A DNA stretch of 46,121 bases, taken from Comamonadaceae bacterium. GTDB lineage: Bacteria; Pseudomonadota; Gammaproteobacteria; Burkholderiales; Burkholderiaceae_C. The stretch covers positions 1 through 46,121 of the forward strand of contig CANFWI010000022.1 in NCBI GenBank assembly GCA_947450675.1, read 5' to 3'. Below the pieces are notes generated by a model. It saw only the letters and a program-made list of their open reading frames with translations. It did no database searches and had not been told where the DNA came from. A program made the position numbers and the translations under genes. Within the stretch, counting starts at the first letter, position 1, and each line of letters begins with the position of its first letter. Below are positions 1 through 8,398 of this stretch, piece by piece.

Positions 1-500
1 CGCCAACGATCAATCGCCTTTGCAACCTGCCCAGCAAACCGTTCTTCGCCGTATTCACGTATGACCTCCGTCATGCTTTCTATGGATGCATCGGCCAGCC
101 ACTCGGCCACGCTCTGGCCACGGGTGGTGTCCATGCGCATGTCGAGCGGACCATTGCCGCGAAAGGAAAAACCACGTGCCGCGTTGTCGATCTGCGGCGA
201 ACTCACGCCCAGATCCAGCAAAATCCCGTTGGCACTGCTGGCCGGCAACTCGCCCAAATGGCTGAAGCCCTCGTGGCGAATGCTGAAGCGCGGATCGTTG
301 ATGGTGGCCGCCTCGGCAATCGCGTCCAGGTCTTTGTCGAACGCTGTCAGCCGACCTTGCGGCGACAACTTTGAAAGAATCAAGCGTGAGTGACCGCCGC
401 GCCCAAAGGTCGCGTCGATGTAATGTCCGTCCGGGTTGATCTGCAGCGCGTCGACTGCTTCGTTCAACAAGACGGTGCGGTGTGTCCATGTATCTTGCAC
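1..500 (-). CDS. rsmH: 16S rRNA (cytosine-1402-N4)-methyltransferase RsmH, partial
   Basis: RsmH (MraW) uses S-adenosylmethionine to methylate N4 of C1402 in the 16S rRNA decoding centre. The N-terminal ~166 residues are visible; the rest lies beyond position 1. The frame reads [13 protein letters not shown], then the SAM-binding loop [12 protein letters not shown], then [12 protein letters not shown] and [16 protein letters not shown], all family hallmarks. The chosen start is GTG at 500, giving [14 protein letters not shown], 9 bases after the mraZ stop. An ATG at 489 is out of frame with these motifs and was not used. The gene follows mraZ in the usual dcw-cluster order and is presumably co-transcribed with it under MraZ control. 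Identity is firm; the exact start is slightly less so. Confidence 0.93.
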   Translation of the reverse strand, partial: MQDTWTHRTVLLNEAVDALQINPDGHYIDATFGRGGHSRLILSKLSPQGRLTAFDKDLDAIAEAATINDPRFSIRHEGFSHLGELPASSANGILLDLGVSSPQIDNAARGFSFRGNGPLDMRMDTTRGQSVAEWLADASIESMTEVIREYGEERFAGQVAKAIDRW

Positions 501-509
501 CGTGATCTT

Positions 510-938
510 TCAGAACGAAAAGTCCTTGAAGACGTCGGGCATGTCGCCCTTCATCTGCTCAGCCTCTTGAGCCGCGTAAGTGGTTGAATCCCACAACTCG
601 AAGTAACCACCCATGCCGAGCAGCACCGTGTCCTTGCTGATACCGGCAGCCGCCCGCAACTCAGGCGAAACCAGCACGCGGCCAGTCGCATCCAGCTCGA
701 CGTCCATGGCGTTGCCCAGAAAAATGCGCTTCCACCACTGAGCTTGCATCGGCAAAGAAGCGATCCGCTCACGGAATTTTTCCCACTCATTGCGCGGGAA
801 AATCATCAGGCAACCGTGCGGGTGTTTGGTGATGGTGAGCTGGCTTGCGGCGGTGGCGCTCAGCACGTCACGGTGCCGAGTCGGCACAGAAAGCCGACCC
901 TTAGCATCGAGAACAATGGAAGACGCACCTTGGAACAC
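510..938 (-). CDS. mraZ: Division/cell wall cluster transcriptional repressor MraZ
   Basis: MraZ is a DNA-binding protein with two SpoVT/AbrB-like domains that represses its own dcw operon. The 142-residue product starts [19 protein letters not shown], and the second domain repeats the DxxGR pattern as [14 protein letters not shown] near residue 85; length matches the family. The start is GTG at 938, with an AGG stretch a few bases upstream and the conserved MFxGA opening supporting it. It is the first gene of the cluster and is followed 9 bases later by rsmH. A set of four 10-bp operator repeats lies just upstream at 953-992, which fits direct autoregulation. Confidence 0.95.
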   Translation of the reverse strand: MFQGASSIVLDAKGRLSVPTRHRDVLSATAASQLTITKHPHGCLMIFPRNEWEKFRERIASLPMQAQWWKRIFLGNAMDVELDATGRVLVSPELRAAAGISKDTVLLGMGGYFELWDSTTYAAQEAEQMKGDMPDVFKDFSF

Positions 939-952
939 TTGCCTAGCCCTTT

Positions 953-992
953 AAAACACTTTTCACCACAAAACTGCACTTTTCACCACTTT
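953..992 (-). promoter_or_regulatory. MraZ operator: four GTG-centred 10-bp repeats
   Basis: Read on the minus strand, four decamers follow each other without a gap: AAAGTGGTGA (992-983), AAAGTGCAGT (982-973), TTTGTGGTGA (972-963) and AAAGTGTTTT (962-953). Each has GTG in the same place, so the same helix face is presented every turn. MraZ proteins are known to bind arrays of such repeats just upstream of mraZ. The array ends 14 bases before the GTG start codon, so bound protein would block the promoter or leader. Confidence 0.85.
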
Positions 993-1371
993 ATCAGGAA
1001 TCTGACGCGAAGCAAGTGGCGATTAAGAATAATTTTCAATGAAATCAATGACTTAGAGCGGTTTCAGCAGGTTACATACGGATAAAAGTTGTTCTAAATT
1101 AAGCACTTAGCGAAGGCTGTGAAAGTGCTTTCTTAGGGATTTACAGCCACGGTCAAGCCGACACAATAAATGGTCACGGAACGCTGATTCGGGTTTTTGG
1201 ATGGAGCCCATCGCGGCTGCCGACCCATCGGGTGGTGCGCGAAGTCTCAGAAAATACGAGCGGTGAAGCCTAGCAAGCTGACCGCGGAGTCAAAGACCCC
1301 TTGTCTGACCATCAGCCAACCGTCCTGCGCAATCTGTGTGCGATGAACGGCTGGTGATTCACTGTCAGGGC
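993..1371. other. Unassigned intergenic block between the DksA-like gene and mraZ
   Basis: No convincing reading frame was found in these ~380 bases. The segment next to the MraZ repeats must carry the mraZ promoter, but no clear -35/-10 pair could be fixed. The part from about 1180 to 1350 can form several short hairpins, for example GCGGT/ACCGC around 1260-1285 and GGGGTC/GACTCC on the minus strand near 1287-1301. It matches no RNA family that I recognise. Confidence 0.4.
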
Positions 1372-2322
1372 TTAGTCACCGAACAATTTTTGCTTCAGCT
1401 CGCGCCGCTGTTGAGCTTCCAGCGACAAGCTGGCGGTAGGACGTGCGATCAGACGGCCCACACCAATGGCTTCGCCGGTTTCGTCGCAGTAACCGTAGTC
1501 ACCCGCGTCAATGCGGGAAATCGACTGCTCGATTTTTTTCAGTAACTTGCGTTCGCGGTCACGCGTGCGCAACTCCAATGCATGCTCTTCTTCAATCGTC
1601 GCACGGTCTGCCGGATCAGGCACAACCACCGTGTCTTCGCGCAAGTGCTCGGTGGTTTGACCCGCGCTGGCATGAATCTCACTCTTCAGAATCGACAGTT
1701 TGTGGCGGAAAAAAGCCAACTGCTTGTCGTTCATGTACTCACTGTCAGGCATGGCCTTGACTTCTTCGTCCGTCAACTCGCCGGCTTCTTTGGTTTTCCA
1801 GTTGTTGGCGAGCTTCGGGTCTTTGCGTGCAGCCACATGCGGTGGCGGCGAGATCACGCGCTCGGTGATGGTTGAGTAGCTGGCTTTGGCGGCGTCAGGT
1901 GCGTGCGTCGGCACCATCGGTGCGGGCGGAGGCGACTGAGCAGCTGTGCGGGCGGAGCTTCGGCGTCCGGGTTTGAGAGCGGGAGGAGGCGTGATCATGG
2001 TCTTTGGAGCGGAAGGCACGGTGGGCCGAGGAGCCGGCGCCGGCTTGGTCGGTGTGGACGCTGCCTTGGCCGCACTGGGAGGCGCAGCTTTGGCAGAAGA
2101 GGATGGCGGAGATTTCGAAACTGGCTTGACCACCGGCTTCACGGTTGGTTTAGGAACAGGCTTTATAACCGATTTGGGGCTTGTTTTTTTCTGAACGACT
2201 TCTTTTGTAGTCGATTTCTTGGCAGTCACCGCTGCCTTGACGGCGGTTTTCAGCGCAGGCTTGACAGCAACTTTGGCCGCTGCTTTTGCGGGCATTTTGG
2301 TCTTCGTGGCGGGTGCTTTCAC
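1372..2322 (-). CDS. DksA-like RNA polymerase-binding factor with long basic N-terminal tail
   Basis: The C-terminal ~150 of 316 residues form a DksA/TraR domain. It has the coiled-coil tip DPADRATIEEE with the two Asp and the Ala used at the polymerase secondary channel, then LELRTRDRERKLLKKIEQSI, then GYCDETGEAIGVGRLIARPTA. Only one of the four zinc-finger cysteines is kept (YCDETG; the second pair reads SLEA), as in single-Cys DksA proteins of other proteobacteria. Residues ~1-150 are low-complexity Lys/Ala/Pro, resembling histone H1-like tails. I chose GTG at 2322 because AGGAG sits 7 bases upstream; an in-frame ATG at 2370 lacks a ribosome site. Likely role: ppGpp-linked transcription control. 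The job of the tail is unknown. A COG0523 GTPase lies directly upstream on the same strand. Confidence 0.85.
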   Translation of the reverse strand: MKAPATKTKMPAKAAAKVAVKPALKTAVKAAVTAKKSTTKEVVQKKTSPKSVIKPVPKPTVKPVVKPVSKSPPSSSAKAAPPSAAKAASTPTKPAPAPRPTVPSAPKTMITPPPALKPGRRSSARTAAQSPPPAPMVPTHAPDAAKASYSTITERVISPPPHVAARKDPKLANNWKTKEAGELTDEEVKAMPDSEYMNDKQLAFFRHKLSILKSEIHASAGQTTEHLREDTVVVPDPADRATIEEEHALELRTRDRERKLLKKIEQSISRIDAGDYGYCDETGEAIGVGRLIARPTASLSLEAQQRRELKQKLFGD

Positions 2323-2578
2323 GTCTTGTCTCCTCTGGGCATTGGCCTGTGGATGACCCTCGGCTTTCAAAGCCGGGGCCGGGGGATTCGACCGTCTTGT
2401 CTCTTGTCTGCTCTGTCCTTGGGCTGCCGGTCACTTTGATCGGCGCGCGATTTTAGCGGCTCAGTCGCTTGACTGGGTGCTAGAAAGCCAAATCGTTGTA
2501 GAAATGAAACGAACATCGAGCCCTCCGGCCTCAAGTCAACATGAACTGCGAGTTACAACAGTTGGCGAAGAGCCTACC

Positions 2579-3649
2579 TCAAACCAAGCACTGCTCAAGG
2601 CCTTGCAGGAAAATATCTTTAGGCAGGTCAATGCCGATAAAAACCATCTTGCTGGTCTTCACTTCGCCCTCAGCCCAAGCCGGTCCGAGGTCACTGCCCA
2701 TCAACTGGTGTACGCCTTGAAAGATCACTTTGCGGTCGGTGCCTTCCATGTTCAGCACACCCTTGTAGCGCAGCATGCGGGGGCCGTAAATGTTCACCAC
2801 CGCACCCAGAAAATCTTCCAGTTTGGCCGGGCTGAAGGCGCGGTCTGAGCGGAACACAAAGCTCTTCACATCATCGTCGTGATGATGGTGATGGCCGTGA
2901 CCGGCGTGGCCATCAGCGGCGTCGTGGGCGTGCGACGGATGGTCGCAATGCTCGCCGGGCGCGTGGTCGTGGCCGGCGTGCGCATCGGTCTCTTCTTTCA
3001 GAAAGTCCGGGTCAATGTCCAGCTTGGCGTTGAGGTTGAAGCCGCGCAGGTCAAACACATCGGCAATGGCGACTTCGCCAAAATGCACTGCGCGCTGGGG
3101 TGCGCGTGGGTTCATGTGGGTCAAGCGGTGCATCAGGGCTTTGACTTCGCTCTCATCCACCAGATCGGTCTTGCTGATGAAAATCTGATCAGCGAAACCG
3201 ACTTGGCGGCGGGCTTCTTGGCGGTCGTTCAGCTGTGTGGCGGCGTGCTTGGCATCGACCAAAGTCAGGATCGAGTCGAGCAGGTACTGCTCGGCGATTT
3301 CTTCGTCCATGAAGAAAGTCTGCGCCACCGGGCCAGGGTCAGCCAAGCCGGTGGTTTCGATCACCACGCGGTCAAACGTCAGCAAACCTTGGCGCTTTTT
3401 GGAGGCCAAGAGTTGAAGCGTTTCGCGCAGGTCTTCACGGATCGAGCAGCAGATGCAGCCGTTGTTCATCTGAATGATGTTCTCGTTGGTGTCGTTCACC
3501 AAAATCTCGTTGTCGATGTTTTCTTCACCGAACTCGTTTTCAATGACGGCAATTTTCTGACCGTGGGCTTCGGTCAACACGCGCTTCAGCAGAGTGGTTT
3601 TGCCGGAACCTAGAAAGCCGGTCAGGATGGTGACGGGAATCAAACTCAT
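2579..3649 (-). CDS. COG0523 (CobW/ZNG1-type) metal-handling GTPase
   Basis: This 356-residue protein belongs to the G3E GTPase family that delivers or senses metals. It has Walker A GFLGSGKTT at residues 11-19, the metal-binding GCICC motif at 64-68, an ETTGLADP Walker B-type segment, and the guanine-specificity motif SKTD. Between the GTPase and the C-terminal CobW domain is a His/Asp-rich stretch (about residues 223-265), typical of zinc or nickel handling. It follows its own promoter region and precedes the DksA-like gene on the same strand with ~250 bases between them. No Zur-like palindrome was found upstream, so zinc regulation is not shown. The substrate cannot be fixed from sequence; zinc is the best guess. 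Confidence 0.88.
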   Translation of the reverse strand: MSLIPVTILTGFLGSGKTTLLKRVLTEAHGQKIAVIENEFGEENIDNEILVNDTNENIIQMNNGCICCSIREDLRETLQLLASKKRQGLLTFDRVVIETTGLADPGPVAQTFFMDEEIAEQYLLDSILTLVDAKHAATQLNDRQEARRQVGFADQIFISKTDLVDESEVKALMHRLTHMNPRAPQRAVHFGEVAIADVFDLRGFNLNAKLDIDPDFLKEETDAHAGHDHAPGEHCDHPSHAHDAADGHAGHGHHHHHDDDVKSFVFRSDRAFSPAKLEDFLGAVVNIYGPRMLRYKGVLNMEGTDRKVIFQGVHQLMGSDLGPAWAEGEVKTSKMVFIGIDLPKDIFLQGLEQCLV

Positions 3650-3790
3650 GGTGTGCCTAACTAGAAAAATCTGAGAAAACGTGTGGGAAGCTCAGCAAGA
3701 TGCGAGCCAAAAATAAGCCGCTATCTTAGCGAGCGAGGCCGCCGGCCGCAGCCGCGCGACCAGGCCAACCTGCAACATCAAGGGTCAAGG

Positions 3791-4993
3791 TCAAGGCTTT
3801 CTGACCAACACCAGCCCCTTGAGGTATTCGCCCTCGGGAAAGGTCACTGTCATCGGGTGGTCCGGGGCACCGCCCAAGCGCTCGCTGATGAACGCATCGA
3901 CGCCGGCGTCGGTGCCCGCAGACGCCACGATCTTGTGGAACAGATCAGCGCTGATGCCGCCTGAACACGAGTAAGTGAACAACACGCCGCCGGGCTCCAG
4001 AATCATCAGCGCCAAGCGGTTGATGTCTTTATAAGCACGCGCGGCACGCTCGGCATGCGCCACCGTGGGCGCAAACTTAGGCGGGTCCAGCACGATCGCG
4101 TCAAAGGTGCGGCCTTCCTTGATGTACTGCCGCAGCGAGGCGTTGACATCGGCGTCGCGCATCTCGCAACGCGCGGCGTCAAAGCCGTTCAGCGCCACAT
4201 TCGCCCAGGCTTTGTCGATGGCCGGGCCGGACGAGTCGATCGAGGTCACGTGCGCCGCACCGCCGGCCAAAGCTGCCACCGTGAAACCGCCCGTATAGCA
4301 ATAGCAATTCAGCACCCGCTGGAACTGCCGACGCCGGGTGTAAGCGGCAAACTTCTGGCGGCTGTCGCGCTGGTCTAAATAAAAGCCAGTTTTGTGGCCT
4401 TCAGCGATGTTCAGGCCGAGCTGCCAGTCGTGTTCTTGGATAACGATGTCGGTGCCTGCCGGCTGCCCTTCAGCCGGAGCGCCGCTCAGCCAGCCGGTGG
4501 CTTCGGGCAAACCTTCCAGCGCGCGCACGCTGGCATCGGAGCGTTCGTACAAACGCGTCAAGCCGGTTTGGGCCAGCAACGCGTCGACGATGACGCTCTT
4601 CCAGCGCTCCACGCCGCAGCTTGAAAATTGCACCACCAAGGTGTCGGCATAACGGTCGACCACCAGCCCCGGCAAGCCGTCTGACTCGCCGTGCACCAAG
4701 CGCACGCCGTTGCTTTGAATATCAAACCAAGTCCGGGCTTTGAGCGCAGCGGCAATGCGGGCGCTGAAAAAGGCGGCGTCGATGCGCTGGGCTTCGTCAA
4801 AGCTCCACACCCGCGCGCGGATTTTGGAGGTCGGGCTGACCGCCGCCCAGGCCAAAAAACGGCCGTCGTGGCTGTCGACTCGCACTGTTTCGCCGGGGTC
4901 GCCACTGCCTTTGGCGATGGCGCCGTCAAAAATCCACGGGTGGCGCCGCTGCAGCGAGCGTTCTTTGCCTTCTCGGAGTCGAATTGATTTCAT
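3791..4993 (-). CDS. rlmI: 23S rRNA (cytosine-1962-C5)-methyltransferase RlmI-like
   Basis: A 400-residue class I SAM-dependent methyltransferase with an N-terminal PUA-type RNA-binding region (KSIRLREGKERSLQRRHPWIF). The SAM site is VLNCYCYTGGFTVAALAGGA near 227-246. Motif IV is VLDPPKF at ~301-307 and the catalytic cysteine lies in FTYSCSGG (about residue 343). This layout is that of RlmI, which makes m5C1962 in 23S rRNA. ATG at 4993 was chosen because the conserved PUA domain begins there; the open frame extends upstream but that part is the shadow of xerC and shows no homology. It lies 52 bases downstream of xerC on the same strand. Confidence 0.85.
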   Translation of the reverse strand: MKSIRLREGKERSLQRRHPWIFDGAIAKGSGDPGETVRVDSHDGRFLAWAAVSPTSKIRARVWSFDEAQRIDAAFFSARIAAALKARTWFDIQSNGVRLVHGESDGLPGLVVDRYADTLVVQFSSCGVERWKSVIVDALLAQTGLTRLYERSDASVRALEGLPEATGWLSGAPAEGQPAGTDIVIQEHDWQLGLNIAEGHKTGFYLDQRDSRQKFAAYTRRRQFQRVLNCYCYTGGFTVAALAGGAAHVTSIDSSGPAIDKAWANVALNGFDAARCEMRDADVNASLRQYIKEGRTFDAIVLDPPKFAPTVAHAERAARAYKDINRLALMILEPGGVLFTYSCSGGISADLFHKIVASAGTDAGVDAFISERLGGAPDHPMTVTFPEGEYLKGLVLVRKP

Positions 4994-5045
4994 GCGGCTA
5001 TTGTCGTGGTTGGTGCATGCCAAGATCGGCCAGAGGGCTGGCCTC

Positions 5046-6080
5046 CTACGGGGACTGCGGTTTTCGGTTTGGTTTGAGGCTGGCCTTGAGCCCGGCCACT
5101 GTCGCGCGGGGATGCGCGGCGTCATAAATCTTCGCCAGATGCTGAAAATCAAGCCGCGTGTAAACCTGCGTGGTGGTGATGTTGGCGTGGCCGAGCAGCT
5201 CTTGCACGGCGCGCAAATCACCACTGGACTGCAGCACGTGGCTGGCGAAAGAATGGCGCAGCATGTGCGGGTGCACCGGCGTCGCCAGCCCGGCCTGCAG
5301 CGAGCGCAGCTTGAGCCGAACCCGAATGTGCTGAGGTGTCAGGCGGCCACCGCGGTGGCTGATGAACAACGCACCCGCAACCTCTTGCGCCGGCTCAGCC
5401 GCATCACTTAACCACTCACTGCGCACCGCCAGCCAAGCCTCGAGCGCTTGCAAGGCCTTGGCGCCCACGGGCACGCTGCGCCGCTTGCCGCCCTTGCCGA
5501 GCACATGGGCTTCGGCGGCTTGCAGGTCAATCCAGCCTTGCGCTTGAGCGCTGGCGACAGCATCCAGCCCGACCAGTTCACCAATGCGCAGGCCGCAGCC
5601 GTAAAGCAATTCGGTCAGGCATTCGTCGCGCGCTTGCAAGCCCGGATGGGCTTCGGTGTCTGCCATCTGGAAGTCAGCCAACTGCACCGCTTCATCGACG
5701 CTGAGCGCCTTCGGCAAGGGCTTGGCGACCTTGGGCGCGCGCAAGTCTTGCACTGGGTTGACGCTGACCAGGCCTTCGCGTCCGAGCCAGCCATAAAAGC
5801 CGCGCCAGCCCGACAAAATAAGCGCAATGCCGCGACCACTGCGCCCGCCGCCGTGCATTTGCGCGACCCAGCGGCGCATGTGCACCGGCGTCACCGCTGT
5901 CAGCGACACAACCGCCTGTTCAGCCAAGGCTTGCAGCTTCTCTAAGTCCAGCGTGTACAGCGCCAGCGTGCGTGCGGCCAGCCGTTTTTCAACGCGGGCA
6001 TGCGCCAAGTAGCGCAGCACCAAAGGATCAGGCGTGGACGGCTGGTGGATGGTTGAAGCAGGCTGACAACCGCCGGCCAT
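5046..6080 (-). CDS. xerC: Tyrosine recombinase XerC
   Basis: A 344-residue site-specific recombinase that, with XerD, resolves chromosome dimers at dif near the division septum. The N-terminal SAM-like core-binding domain spans about residues 15-105. The catalytic residues are all visible: R165 (CGLRIGE), K196 (LGKGGKR), H272 and R275 (HPHMLRHSFASH), H298 (LGHANITTTQ) and the nucleophile Y307 (QVYTRL). XerC rather than XerD is inferred from the dapF-DUF484-xerC order, as in enterobacteria. The start ATG at 6080 is 3 bases after the DUF484 stop, so the genes are probably translationally coupled. Confidence 0.93.
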   Translation of the reverse strand: MAGGCQPASTIHQPSTPDPLVLRYLAHARVEKRLAARTLALYTLDLEKLQALAEQAVVSLTAVTPVHMRRWVAQMHGGGRSGRGIALILSGWRGFYGWLGREGLVSVNPVQDLRAPKVAKPLPKALSVDEAVQLADFQMADTEAHPGLQARDECLTELLYGCGLRIGELVGLDAVASAQAQGWIDLQAAEAHVLGKGGKRRSVPVGAKALQALEAWLAVRSEWLSDAAEPAQEVAGALFISHRGGRLTPQHIRVRLKLRSLQAGLATPVHPHMLRHSFASHVLQSSGDLRAVQELLGHANITTTQVYTRLDFQHLAKIYDAAHPRATVAGLKASLKPNRKPQSP

Positions 6081-6083
6081 GGT

Positions 6084-6803
6084 TCAGTCCAGCGTGGTGT
6101 CAGCGGGGCTGCGCAGACGCGACAAGGCGGCACTGGCCACCGCGCCAATGCGCTGCAAAAAGTCAGTCCCCATGCCACTGGTGAAACGCTCCGCCTCGGT
6201 CGACGCCAACACCAGCAAACCAAAAGCCTGAGTGGCCTCACCAGAGCGCAAAGCGATCAACGCCACCGATTTGGCCGCAGCCGGTTCAGGCAACCAGTTG
6301 ACGGCTTCTAGTCCGGCGTTGGGACCGCAAAAAGGCGTCGACAGCGAGGCAGCAAAGCTGCGGACATCGTCGCTCACGCCAGCCGCAAAATCGGCGTCCG
6401 AAAAAGGCGCCGCCACTTCCCAGACCTTGATCGTCACCTGCGGAATCGAAAACTGCGTCTGCAGTTCTTGGGCAATGGTCTCAGGCAAATCACGCGCATC
6501 TGAGGTCATGAGCAGGTTGAGCGTCCAAGACTGGATCTTGTCAGCAATCCCAACATTGTCTTGGCCGTGCCGAATCATCTCGACGACACGCGACTCCAAG
6601 CCGCGGATCTTGTCACGCAGCAGGCCGGCCTGACGCTCTTGCAGACTGACCGCACGGCTGCCGTGCCCGCTGGACAGCTGGACGGTCGCCAGCATTTCGG
6701 CGTGACGCTCAAAAAAGTCTGGCGTGTTGGCCAAAAAATTGGCGATGTCGTCTTCGGTGATCGGGTGTTGCAAAGAGTGAGGTGTCGGGTTCATGGAGAG
6801 CAT
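6084..6803 (-). CDS. DUF484 family protein (YigA-like)
   Basis: About 239 residues with the DUF484 opening ITEDDIANFLANTPDFFERH, a coiled-coil stretch SLQERQAGLLRDKIRGLESRV, and a GAF-like C-terminal half. The biochemical function is not established; the family is almost always found between dapF and xerC, as here. I placed the start at ATG 6803 (MLSMNPTPHS), which has GAGG just upstream. A second ATG at 6794 is possible, and a TTG further upstream has no ribosome site. It is in one run with dapF upstream and xerC downstream. Confidence 0.88.
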   Translation of the reverse strand: MLSMNPTPHSLQHPITEDDIANFLANTPDFFERHAEMLATVQLSSGHGSRAVSLQERQAGLLRDKIRGLESRVVEMIRHGQDNVGIADKIQSWTLNLLMTSDARDLPETIAQELQTQFSIPQVTIKVWEVAAPFSDADFAAGVSDDVRSFAASLSTPFCGPNAGLEAVNWLPEPAAAKSVALIALRSGEATQAFGLLVLASTEAERFTSGMGTDFLQRIGAVASAALSRLRSPADTTLD

Positions 6804-6853
6804 TGTCCTCAGTTTCAAAAAAGGTAAAAAAGCGATGGTGCTTCAGGGCGACT

Positions 6854-7744
6854 TCAAGCGTCAGGCAGGTCGATCTCGCCTTTAAACACCTGCGTCGCCG
6901 GACCACTCAGAAAGACCGGCGCATCAAGCCGGTCTGCCGTGCCCTGCCACTCGATGTGCAGCAGACCGCCATGGGTGTGCACGTCGACTTGCGCATCCAG
7001 CAGCCCCAGCCGAATGCCCGCCACCACGGCGGCACAAGCGCCGGTGCCGCAAGCCAGCGTTTCACCGGCACCGCGTTCGTAGACACGCAAGCGCACTTCG
7101 CTGCGCGACACAATTTGCATGAAGCCCGCGTTGACGCGGCGCACAAAGCGCGGATGGTTTTCAATCTGCGGGCCCCAGACCAGCACCGGCGCCGAGTCAA
7201 CCGACTCCACGATCTGCACAGCATGCGGATTGCCCATCGACACAACAGCCGAAAAGACCGTGCTGCGCTGACCATCCGCCGTCAATTCCAACGGCCAAGT
7301 GGCCCAGCCGTTGACATCGCTCGGCGTCAAGCCGGCGGCGTCAAAGGGCACCTTGGCCAAGTCAAAAACGGGCGCACCCATGTCGACACTGACCCGGCCA
7401 TCGGGCTGCAATGTGAGCGTCAACACGCGGTTCATGGTTTGCACGCGCACCGTGTCGCGGTCTGTCAATTGGTGGTCGCGCACGTAGCGCACGAAGCAGC
7501 GCGCGCCGTTGCCGCAGTGCTCCACCTCTTGGCCATCGGCGTTGTGAATCGCGTATGAAAAGTCGATGTCGACCGAACCCACTGGCGCGGGTCGCACGCT
7601 CAGTATTTGGTCGGCGCCAACGCCGAAATGGCGGTCCGCCAACAAGCGGTATTGCGCGGTGCTCAGGCCGAGCGGCTGCCGGGTCTCGTCAAGCACCACG
7701 AAATCATTGCCGGCGCCCTGCATTTTGGTGAATCGAATTCGCAT
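6854..7744 (-). CDS. dapF: Diaminopimelate epimerase
   Basis: DapF interconverts LL- and meso-diaminopimelate, the last step before meso-DAP enters peptidoglycan and lysine synthesis. The 296-residue protein starts [18 protein letters not shown], the family N-terminus. The two catalytic cysteines are C77 in EHCGNGARC and C232 in [10 protein letters not shown], and the SMGNPHAV segment is present. ATG at 7744 is chosen because the conserved sequence starts there; the upstream extension of the frame is antisense to the next gene. It heads the dapF-DUF484-xerC run. Confidence 0.95.
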   Translation of the reverse strand: MRIRFTKMQGAGNDFVVLDETRQPLGLSTAQYRLLADRHFGVGADQILSVRPAPVGSVDIDFSYAIHNADGQEVEHCGNGARCFVRYVRDHQLTDRDTVRVQTMNRVLTLTLQPDGRVSVDMGAPVFDLAKVPFDAAGLTPSDVNGWATWPLELTADGQRSTVFSAVVSMGNPHAVQIVESVDSAPVLVWGPQIENHPRFVRRVNAGFMQIVSRSEVRLRVYERGAGETLACGTGACAAVVAGIRLGLLDAQVDVHTHGGLLHIEWQGTADRLDAPVFLSGPATQVFKGEIDLPDA

Positions 7745-7820
7745 GCGGGCATTATCCGTCGAGCCATGCCAAACCCCTTTACCATGCAGGCCTTGACTCA
7801 CCCATCCAAGAAAGACCGAC

Positions 7821-8366
7821 ATGCTGCGCATTCCCGAATGGACCCCCGCCCTCAAACCGCAACCCCAAGACTTGGTCGACGCCATCTTGAAGCGTCGCGG
7901 CGGCACGATGATCAACCTAGACAAAGCCTTGCTGTGGAGCGAACCACTCGCCCGCGCTTGGAATGTCTACCTAGGCGCCGTCCGGTCCGGCCTGCCGACC
8001 AGCTGGAAGTTGCGCGAACTGGGCATCTGCACGGTGGCGCTGCTGACCGGGGCGGTCTATGAATACAAACACCACGCGCCCGACTTTTTGACCGCCGGCG
8101 GCAGCCAAGCCGAACTCGATGCACTGAATGAGTTGGTCAAAACAGACGCGCGCCTGCCCACAGCGCATCCGGCGCTGGGCACAGTCGAGCAGCTGGTGAT
8201 TCAGTACGCTGCGCAGATGACACTCGACGTGAAAGTCAGCGACGCGCTGTTTGCCAACTTGCGTGAGCACTTTGACAGCACCGAGCTGGTCGAGTTGACC
8301 AGCGCGATCGCCACCTACAACATGGTCGCCCGGTTCTTGGTGGCCTTGGGTGTGACGCCGGAATAA
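7821..8366 (+). CDS. Carboxymuconolactone decarboxylase-like (COG2128/AhpD-fold) protein
   Basis: This 181-residue protein resembles the carboxymuconolactone decarboxylase family: [20 protein letters not shown], then a helical [23 protein letters not shown] core. The CxxC of true AhpD-type peroxidase partners is missing, so a thiol-redox role is unlikely; the YEYKHH segment keeps the Glu and His positions typical of the decarboxylase branch. The substrate cannot be told. It is divergent from dapF with 76 bases between them and converges on the Bug-type binding protein gene, 32 bases away, without an obvious terminator. Confidence 0.7.
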   Translation: MLRIPEWTPALKPQPQDLVDAILKRRGGTMINLDKALLWSEPLARAWNVYLGAVRSGLPTSWKLRELGICTVALLTGAVYEYKHHAPDFLTAGGSQAELDALNELVKTDARLPTAHPALGTVEQLVIQYAAQMTLDVKVSDALFANLREHFDSTELVELTSAIATYNMVARFLVALGVTPE

Positions 8367-8398
8367 GGTCGCCGGTGCGCTGAAGCAGCGGCAACAGC

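Noticed and set aside
1141..1371. A known riboswitch or 6S RNA
   Set aside because: None of the conserved cores I know (TPP, cobalamin, glycine, fluoride, SAM, 6S) could be matched.
1903..2439. Plus-strand frame of 178 codons with an Arg/Gly-rich product
   Set aside because: Complement of the Lys/Ala/Pro tail of the DksA-like gene; composition is explained by the opposite strand.
2879..3613. A 244-codon plus-strand frame rich in Val
   Set aside because: Mirror of the COG0523 GTPase gene; its Val/Met-rich start is simply the complement of the His codon run.
2371..3790. A Zur box controlling the COG0523/DksA-like pair
   Set aside because: I searched the two intergenic stretches for an AT-rich palindrome of the Zur kind and found none convincing.
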